Source of the DNA: an uncultured Oscillospiraceae bacterium
Lineage (GTDB): Bacteria; Bacillota; Clostridia; Oscillospirales; Ruminococcaceae
Direction of reading: 5' to 3'
NCBI GenBank assembly: GCA_910577365.1
Contig: CAJTMU010000039.1
Location: 1-18,817 of the forward strand
Length of the DNA: 18,817 bases
A program made the position numbers and the translations under genes. Shown one piece after another: positions 13,875 to 18,817 of this stretch. The notes below the pieces were generated by a model. The model searched no databases and was not told where the DNA came from. It was given only the letters and a program-made list of their open reading frames with translations. The first letter of the stretch is position 1; the number at the start of each line of letters is the position of its first letter.

Positions 13875-14809
13875 ATCAGCCCCGCTTTCTCGTTGATACC
13901 CATCATGATATTCAGACACTGCACCGCCGCGCCGCTTGCGCCCTTGCCGAGATTGTCCAGACGCGAGCAGATAATTACCCTGTCGTCGTTGCCGCTGACG
14001 AATATCTCCATCATATTCGTGCCGCTGAGATTGTTCGCGCCGATAAAGCCGCTCTCGGGCTCGCCCTCGGGCATTACCCTCACAAAATAGGAATTATTTC
14101 CCTCGTAATATTCCGCAAGAGCCTTGCGGATATCTTCCACGCCGTATTTCTTGGCGAGGATCCGCGTGTGTATCGGCAGCGACACCACCATACCGCTGAA
14201 ATAATCGCATATAAGCGGATTAAAGGACGGCGCGTAATCCAGCCCGCAAATCTTCTGCATTTCGGGCAGGTGCTTGTGCTGCTGTGTGAGAGCGTACTGC
14301 CGCGGGCTGTCAAGCTCCTCGTCCCTTTCGGGATCCTCATATTGAGCGATAGCCTTTTTGCCCGCTCCGCTGTACCCCGATACCGCGTGAGCGCACACGG
14401 GGTAATCCTTGGGCATTATTCCAAGCTTAACCAACGGGTAAACCATCGAAGCGAAGCCGCTCGCGTAGCACCCGGGAACGGCAACGCGGCTCGACCCCGC
14501 TATTTTTTCGCGAAGCTCCGCCGAAATCTCGGGAAATCCGTAAGCCCAGTCGGGGTTAGTCCTGTGGGCGGTGGAGGCGTCGATTATACGCACTCTGTCC
14601 TCCGCGAGAGAAACCGCTTCTATTGCCGCCGCGTCTGGCAGGCAGAGGAACGTGAAGTCCGATGAGTTTATAAGCCGACCGCGCTCGGCGTTGTCCTTGC
14701 GCTTGTCCTCATCAATACGCAGAAGCTCAATGTCGTTTCTGTCCTTAAAGCGCTCCAGTATCTTAAGCCCGGTAGTGCCTTCTTGTCCGTCAATATATAC
14801 CTTAACCAT
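13871..14809 (-). CDS. argC: N-acetyl-gamma-glutamyl-phosphate reductase, type 2 form
   Basis: ArgC reduces N-acetylglutamyl phosphate with NADPH to the semialdehyde (third step). The 312 residues and the opening MVKVYIDGQEGTTGLKILERF match the shorter, less common form (TIGR01851 type), not the 340-350-residue form usual in Bacillota. The NADP loop is GQEGTTG (8-14), and the catalytic cysteine is C114 in VPGCYASG. SGYSGAGKKAI (about 149-159) is also present. The frame is open 30 codons further upstream, but ATG 14809 is right: similarity to the family begins there, and it overlaps the argH stop by eight bases, giving coupled translation. The HAD gene starts in its stop codon. Confidence 0.94.
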   Translation of the reverse strand: MVKVYIDGQEGTTGLKILERFKDRNDIELLRIDEDKRKDNAERGRLINSSDFTFLCLPDAAAIEAVSLAEDRVRIIDASTAHRTNPDWAYGFPEISAELREKIAGSSRVAVPGCYASGFASMVYPLVKLGIMPKDYPVCAHAVSGYSGAGKKAIAQYEDPERDEELDSPRQYALTQQHKHLPEMQKICGLDYAPSFNPLICDYFSGMVVSLPIHTRILAKKYGVEDIRKALAEYYEGNNSYFVRVMPEGEPESGFIGANNLSGTNMMEIFVSGNDDRVIICSRLDNLGKGASGAAVQCLNIMMGINEKAGLI

Positions 14810-16190
14810 TACACAGCTCCTCCAGCCGTTTTCTTGTAAGCTCTGTCTGCGCCATGACGCTCTCGGGCGCGGGTCCGCCGAAAGTCTTTCGCTCTCCAAC
14901 GCAGGTATCGAGGCTTATCGCTTTGTAAATGTCGTCCTCAAAAAGCTCGCACTGAGATTTGTAATCTTTCAGCGGCAGATCACCGAGAGTTGTGTCGCGG
15001 CTTATGCAAAGCGCCACAAGACCGCCCGTTATTTTGTAAGCGGTGCGGAACGGCATTCCCTTTTTGACCAGATAGTCGGCGCAGTCCGTTGCGTTGATAA
15101 AGCCCCTTGCGGCGGCATTGCGCATATTTGCCTTGTAAACCGTCATAGTTTTCAGCATGGGTATGAACGTTGAAAGGCAGAGCTTGATATTGTCCACCGC
15201 GTCAAATATGGCTTCTTTGTCCTCCTGCATATCCTTGTTGTATGCAAGCGGCAGTCCTTTCATCATGGCAAGCAGCGTTACGTTGTCGCCTATGACTCTC
15301 GCGGTCTTTCCGCGTATAAGCTCGGTAACGTCGGGATTTTTTTTCTGCGGCATAATGCTCGAACCTGTGGAATACGCGTCGTCCAGCTCGATAAACTTAA
15401 ATTCCCACGAGCACCACATGATTATTTCCTCGGAAAATCTCGACAAATGCATCATGCATACAGACAGGGCGCTTGCAAGCTCTATGCAGAAATCCCTGTC
15501 GCTCACCCCGTCGAGTGAGTTCGCCATAGGTCCGCTCATTCCGAGAAGCTCCGCGGTGCGATGTCTGTCGATATTGTAGGTAGTACCCGCGAGAGCGCCG
15601 CTGCCAAGAGGGGAAACGTTCATTCTGCGTTCGGTATCGTTCAGCCTGTCAATATCCCTCAGAAGCATCTGAGCGTAAGCCATAAGATGCTGTCCGAAAG
15701 TGATGGGCTGGGCACGCTGTAAATGAGTGTACCCCGGCATTACCGTATCGGAGTGCTTTTCGGCTATATCGCATAAAGCCGTTATCAGCTCCGCAACGAG
15801 CGATTTTATCCCTTTTATTTCGTCGCGCAGATAAAGTCTTATGTCAAGCGCCACCTGGTCGTTTCGCGAACGCGCGGTGTGCAGACGCTTGCCCACGTCG
15901 CCAAGACGGCGCGTAAGCTCAGCCTCAATAAACATATGGATATCCTCGGCGTTAGGGTCTATCTCCAGCTTTCCGCTTTCAATATCCGCCAGTATCTCCT
16001 TAAGACCGCCTATAAGCTCCAGACTGTCCTCCATGGCGATTATACCCTGCTCGCCGAGCATGGTGGCGTGGGCAATGCTGCCCTGTATATCCTGTCTGTA
16101 CATTCTGGCGTCGAATGAAATCGAGGAGTTGAAAGCGTTTACCTTGCTGTCGACCTCCTTGGAAAATCTTCCCGCCCACATCATTGCCAT
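14802..16190 (-). CDS. argH: Argininosuccinate lyase
   Basis: ArgH splits argininosuccinate into arginine and fumarate, the last step. The 462-residue length is normal for this fumarase/aspartase-family tetramer. Conserved regions are present: HTARSRNDQ (104-112), YTHLQRAQP (154-162) with the catalytic base region at H156, and the signature GSSIMPQKKNPD (276-287), whose second Ser is the catalytic residue. AAGGGG lies seven bases before the ATG. It follows argG after 122 bases that contain two hairpins, and it overlaps argC by eight bases. No truncation or frameshift is seen. Confidence 0.97.
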   Translation of the reverse strand: MAMMWAGRFSKEVDSKVNAFNSSISFDARMYRQDIQGSIAHATMLGEQGIIAMEDSLELIGGLKEILADIESGKLEIDPNAEDIHMFIEAELTRRLGDVGKRLHTARSRNDQVALDIRLYLRDEIKGIKSLVAELITALCDIAEKHSDTVMPGYTHLQRAQPITFGQHLMAYAQMLLRDIDRLNDTERRMNVSPLGSGALAGTTYNIDRHRTAELLGMSGPMANSLDGVSDRDFCIELASALSVCMMHLSRFSEEIIMWCSWEFKFIELDDAYSTGSSIMPQKKNPDVTELIRGKTARVIGDNVTLLAMMKGLPLAYNKDMQEDKEAIFDAVDNIKLCLSTFIPMLKTMTVYKANMRNAAARGFINATDCADYLVKKGMPFRTAYKITGGLVALCISRDTTLGDLPLKDYKSQCELFEDDIYKAISLDTCVGERKTFGGPAPESVMAQTELTRKRLEELCNG

Positions 16191-16217
16191 AACGTTACCC
16201 CTTTTTTAAAATTTGAA

Positions 16218-16296
16218 AACCCGTCCGCATAGCCGTTCAATGCCTGTCTTTCGGGCTATGTGGACAGGTTCTTAGAGCGGAAAAGTCTTTCCGCTC
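16218..16296 (-). terminator. Two hairpins between argG and argH, possible attenuator
   Basis: GAGCGGAAA (16275-16283) and TTTCCGCTC (16288-16296) form a 9-bp stem just after argG. A second structure pairs 16218-16234 with 16254-16270 over 17 positions, with one G-U pair and one mismatch, and is followed in the minus direction by TTTTCAAATTTT. Partial termination here would lower the downstream operon relative to argG; it could also be an mRNA processing site. Confidence 0.5.
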
Positions 16297-16312
16297 CGCA
16301 ATAATTATTTTT

Positions 16313-17539
16313 TTACTTGTTCTTTCTGTCCTCGTCCAGCAGCGCCTTGACCTTGATGGGAAGACCAAACAGGTTGATAAAGCCTGCGGAATCCTTCTGG
16401 TCGTAAACGTCGTCCTCGCCGAAAGAAGCGAAATCCTCACTGTACAGAGTGAAGGGAGATGTAACTCCCGCGTTGATTATGTTGCCCTTGTACAGCTTTA
16501 GTTTAACGTCGCCGGTAACGGTTTCCTGTGTCTTATCAACAAACGCGTCCATAGCCTCGCGAAGTGGAGTGTACCACTGACCGTTGTAAACCAAGTCTGC
16601 GTATTTCTGAGCCAGACCGTACTTGTAGTGCTGTGTTTCTTTGTCAAGGCAAATGGTCTCAAGAACCTCATGCGCGTGATAAAGGATTGTGCCGCCCGGG
16701 GTCTCGTAAACGCCCCTCGACTTCATGCCTACAAGCCTGTTTTCAACAACATCAAACAAACCAATACCGTTTTCGCCGCCTATTTTGTTGAGTGTCTTGA
16801 TGAGCTTTACGCCGTCCATCTTCTCGCCGTTAAGCTCGGTGGGAATACCCTTTTCAAAGTGGATGGTAATGTATGTGGGCTTGTCGGGAGCCTGTTCGGG
16901 AGATACGCCCAGTTCCAGGAAGCCTGGTTTGTTGTACTGCGGCTCGTTCGCGGGGTCTTCAAGGTCAAGACCTTCATGCGACAGGTGCCACAGGTTCATA
17001 TCCTTTGAGTAGTTGGTCTCACGTGTGATTTTGATAGGAACGTTGTGTGCCTCGGCGTAGGATATCTCTTGATCACGCGACTTGATGTCCCATATTCTCC
17101 AAGGAGCGATTATCTGCAGATTGGGAGCGAGAGCCTTTATTGTAAGCTCAAAGCGCACCTGATCGTTGCCCTTGCCCGTGCAGCCGTGGCAGATAGCGTC
17201 AGCGCCCTCTTTTTTCGCTATCTCAACAAGTCTTTTCGCAATAGGGGGGCGCGCGAAAGACGTTCCCAGCAGATAGCCCTCATACTTTGCGCCCGCCTTG
17301 ATGGTGGGGAAAACAAAGTCGTTTACAAATTCGTCCTGAATGTCCTCGATATACAGCTTGGAGGCACCCGTTTTCTTTGCTCTTTCCTCAAGTCCAACTA
17401 TTTCGGCGTCCTGACCCACGTTGCCTGCAACACAGATTACCTCGCACCCGGGGTAATTCTCATGAAGCCACGGTATAATAATTGAGGTATCAAGACCGCC
17501 GGAATATGCGAGTATAATTTTTTTGATTTCTTTTGCCAT
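16313..17539 (-). CDS. argG: Argininosuccinate synthase
   Basis: ArgG condenses citrulline and aspartate with ATP to argininosuccinate (seventh step). The 408-residue protein has the PP-loop AYSGGLDTS (11-19), the substrate-loop sequence GCTGKGNDQVRFE (about 119-131) and SPEQAP in the middle, all typical. It is the first gene of the cluster. A promoter with perfect boxes lies about 38 bases upstream of the start, with an ARG-box-like sequence before its -35 element, so repression by an ArgR-type regulator at high arginine is expected. The ATG at 17539 follows an AGGAG-type site at a normal distance. Confidence 0.97.
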   Translation of the reverse strand: MAKEIKKIILAYSGGLDTSIIIPWLHENYPGCEVICVAGNVGQDAEIVGLEERAKKTGASKLYIEDIQDEFVNDFVFPTIKAGAKYEGYLLGTSFARPPIAKRLVEIAKKEGADAICHGCTGKGNDQVRFELTIKALAPNLQIIAPWRIWDIKSRDQEISYAEAHNVPIKITRETNYSKDMNLWHLSHEGLDLEDPANEPQYNKPGFLELGVSPEQAPDKPTYITIHFEKGIPTELNGEKMDGVKLIKTLNKIGGENGIGLFDVVENRLVGMKSRGVYETPGGTILYHAHEVLETICLDKETQHYKYGLAQKYADLVYNGQWYTPLREAMDAFVDKTQETVTGDVKLKLYKGNIINAGVTSPFTLYSEDFASFGEDDVYDQKDSAGFINLFGLPIKVKALLDEDRKNK

Positions 17540-17577
17540 GGTTATGGTTCTCCTTTAAGAAAATATTTACAATACTT

Positions 17578-17605
17578 ATTATACACACTTTTTTTCAAAT
17601 GTCAA
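17578..17605 (-). promoter_or_regulatory. Sigma-A promoter of the arginine operon (argG)
   Basis: Minus-strand TTGACA (17605-17600), a 16-base spacer and TATAAT (17583-17578). Both boxes are perfect. The start site should fall near 17571, about 30 bases before the argG start codon. Confidence 0.85.
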
Positions 17606-17617
17606 GAGGAAATATGC

Positions 17618-17722
17618 ATATTTATGAATAATATGCATATTTTTTGAGAAATATTCGTGTTTTATACATTTTTATGCTTGTTAATCTATTGACTTCAAAA
17701 AAATGATGATATTTATGAATAA
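17618..17722. promoter_or_regulatory. Two identical ARG-box-like sequences in the argG/xre divergent region
   Basis: ATATTTATGAATAA occurs twice in the same direction, at 17618-17631 and 17709-17722, 91 bases apart. The second is followed by AATAT, so it reads ATGAATAAAA, matching one half of the Bacillus-type ARG box (ATGAATAAAA-ATTCA). The first is framed by two ATATGCATAT palindromes (about 17612-17621 and 17631-17640). They lie just upstream of the argG and xre -35 boxes respectively. Binding by ArgR is inference. Confidence 0.55.
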
Positions 17723-17729
17723 AATATAC

Positions 17730-17758
17730 TTGACAAAGTTGACGTTCATTGTTATAAT
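17730..17758 (+). promoter_or_regulatory. Perfect-consensus sigma-A promoter for the XRE-ImmA pair
   Basis: TTGACA (17730-17735), a 17-base spacer and TATAAT (17753-17758). Transcription should start near 17765, about 85 bases before the xre start. CGTTCA/TGAACG half-sites lie in the spacer and over the start, suited to repression. Confidence 0.88.
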
Positions 17759-17796
17759 ATAAACATGAACGTTCACCAAAAAAACAGCTGTGAACG
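17743..17796. promoter_or_regulatory. Cluster of CGTTCA/TGAACG half-sites over the xre promoter (probable operator)
   Basis: CGTTCA at 17743-17748, the palindrome TGAACGTTCA at 17766-17775 and TGAACG at 17791-17796 give four half-sites in 54 bases, spaced 23-25 bases apart. The outer two face inward. They overlap the promoter spacer, the start site and the leader. The likely binder is the XRE protein encoded next, by autorepression. Confidence 0.6.
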
Positions 17797-17850
17797 CATT
17801 AATAGGGAAGAAACGCGCATAAAGCGCTGCAAACAGAGGAGAGAAATCCC

Positions 17851-18249
17851 ATGAAAATGAATGAAAAAATTGAGATCATGCTGGGACGCAGGAGAATGAA
17901 AAAAACGGATTTTGCGGAAAGCATCGGTGTTACCTACCGCGCTTTTGCAAACTACATGAACGGAAGCCGCACTCCGCGGGCGGCAACACTGGATAAAATG
18001 GCGAAAGAGCTTGGTTTGACAGCGGAGTTTCTCACCAATGACAATGAGGAACTGGAGCTTACCATAGAAGAGCGTTTTATCAAAAGGGTATGTGCAAGCG
18101 GCGTTACTTCGGAGGCGGCACAGTTTTTGTCGCAGTCGCGTGGGTTGTTCGCGGGAAACGACCTGTCGGACGAGGACAAGGAATATCTGTTAAAGGCGCT
18201 GATAGATATTTACGAGGATGCACGAAGCAATAAAACGGGGGAGAAGTAA
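17851..18249 (+). CDS. XRE family helix-turn-helix regulator
   Basis: This 132-residue protein has an N-terminal HTH_3/XRE domain (about 5-62). The helix-turn-helix includes KKTDFAESIGVTYRAFANYMNGSRTP (17-42), and the alpha-helical C-terminal half (about 67-130) probably serves for dimers or partner contact. AGAGGAG lies nine bases before the first ATG; a second ATG two codons on is an alternative. Its stop overlaps the start of the next gene as TAATG, so the two are coupled. XRE plus ImmA/IrrE pairs are known from mobile elements such as ICEBs1, where the protease removes the repressor. Here, inverted half-sites over its own promoter support self-repression. Its other targets are unknown, and argG on the other side of the shared region is a candidate. 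Confidence 0.9.
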   Translation: MKMNEKIEIMLGRRRMKKTDFAESIGVTYRAFANYMNGSRTPRAATLDKMAKELGLTAEFLTNDNEELELTIEERFIKRVCASGVTSEAAQFLSQSRGLFAGNDLSDEDKEYLLKALIDIYEDARSNKTGEK

Positions 18250-18743
18250 TGCAGCGTATTTTGGACCTTGCGCACAGCGTGAACGAGGAATACGGCGGCA
18301 GGAATATCTTTGAAACCGCTGAAAACTCGGGCGTGAACGTATGGTATCGCTTTTTGGGCGGACTTAAGGGCTTTTATATGTGCGAACTCGGAAAGAGGTA
18401 CATTATAATAAATGATTCCTTTGATAAGATGACTCAGACGGTGGTCTGCGCGCACGAGCTGGGTCACGATATGCTTCACAGGGAACTGTCGGCGGAGGGA
18501 ATACGTGACAATACGCTTTTTCTCGCGGGAAACAAGACCGAGCGCGAGGCGAATATCTTTGCAGCGGAAATTCTTATATCCGATGAGGAAATATTATCGG
18601 AAATGGAATATTGTCAAACCATAGAAGCGCTGTCCTACTCGCTTGGGTATATGTCGGAAATTGTCTCTTACAAGCTGGAGATACTTAATTATCTGGGGTA
18701 TGGATTTAATCTGAATGAGGTCGGAAGCGATTTTTTAAAGTAG
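18249..18743 (+). CDS. ImmA/IrrE family metallo-endopeptidase
   Basis: This 164-residue protein of the COG2856 type has the zinc motif CAHELGHDMLH (HELGH at 69-73) and a downstream acidic segment, TEREANIFAAEIL (97-109), which supplies the third ligand and the typical ExxANxFA pattern. Such proteases cleave or inactivate the XRE regulator encoded beside them in response to a stress signal, releasing repressed genes. The ATG overlaps the xre stop by one base. There is no signal peptide, so it acts in the cytoplasm. No integrase, relaxase or phage structural gene is in view, so this may be a chromosomal regulatory pair or the edge of an element continuing beyond the window. Confidence 0.9.
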   Translation: MQRILDLAHSVNEEYGGRNIFETAENSGVNVWYRFLGGLKGFYMCELGKRYIIINDSFDKMTQTVVCAHELGHDMLHRELSAEGIRDNTLFLAGNKTEREANIFAAEILISDEEILSEMEYCQTIEALSYSLGYMSEIVSYKLEILNYLGYGFNLNEVGSDFLK

Positions 18744-18817
18744 AAAAGCTGGAGGTTTGAAAGAAGCAGCATATGATGAGCGCGATATGTATTTCCGCAT
18801 CTAACATTTGTAACAGC

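Noticed and set aside
13694..14665. A 323-codon plus-strand open frame
   Set aside because: It lies antisense to argC and the HAD gene, with no family resemblance. It arises from the GC-rich third positions of the true genes.
17851..18743. Toxin-antitoxin or phage-defence module
   Set aside because: HELGH and XRE domains match regulator/anti-repressor pairs, and no toxin domain is visible. Defence islands would normally show further genes.
1..18817. CRISPR arrays, tRNA/rRNA genes, insertion sequences
   Set aside because: No regularly spaced repeats, cloverleaf-like sequences, rRNA segments or transposase genes were seen on reading both strands.

Overview
The window reads as a chromosomal segment of a Gram-positive anaerobe of the Clostridia, most likely Oscillospiraceae/Ruminococcus-like. 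This rests on strong AGGAGG-type ribosome binding sites, frequent GTG/TTG starts, TTGACA-N16/17-TATAAT promoters in AT-rich gaps, an SPDTG wall-anchor tail, an Amt-PII fusion and a clustered arginine operon. The taxonomic call is inference from these traits, not from a marker gene.

Layout. (1) 1-800: a damaged ABC-transporter sugar-type solute-binding protein gene. Its start and its 3' end lie on the minus strand, but its central segment is inverted and most of the N-terminal half is missing. A divergent AraC-type regulator (1042-1794) sits beside it. (2) 1912-3487: a secreted, cell-wall-anchored protein, a 450-base non-coding stretch with strong hairpins, and an unrecognised 140-residue protein. 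(3) 3553-5331 (minus): an ammonium channel fused to a PII signalling domain, behind a perfect-consensus promoter whose transcript begins in a 54-nt hairpin. (4) 5733-5897: a 54-residue membrane peptide. (5) 5943-7298 (minus): a MATE efflux pump with a consensus promoter and a leader ending in an intrinsic terminator, which suggests a riboswitch (guanidine-IV/mepA type is the best contextual guess). (6) 7625-8197 (minus): a P-loop kinase-like protein. (7) 8315-17539 (minus): a complete glutamate-to-arginine set, transcribed as argG, argH, argC, a HAD-like protein, argJ, argB, argD, a TIGR04076-like protein, a repeat-like spacer, then argF. (8) 17851-18743 (plus): an XRE repressor and an ImmA/IrrE metallopeptidase, divergent from argG.

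How the genes work together. ArgJ makes N-acetylglutamate and recycles the acetyl group. ArgB, ArgC and ArgD convert it to N-acetylornithine, ArgJ releases ornithine, and ArgF, ArgG and ArgH finish arginine. No carbamoyl-phosphate synthase gene is in the window. Overlapping starts and stops (argH/argC, argC/HAD, argD/TIGR04076-like) argue for translational coupling and tie two non-arginine proteins to the operon. The argG/xre divergent region carries two identical ARG-box-like sequences and a separate cluster of TGAACG half-sites over the xre promoter. The Amt-PII fusion adds a nitrogen-uptake element, consistent with the nitrogen theme.

Most of the window is ordinary core metabolism. The places most worth a second look are the scrambled binding-protein gene, the MATE leader RNA, the amt 5' hairpin, and the two extra proteins coupled into the arginine operon.
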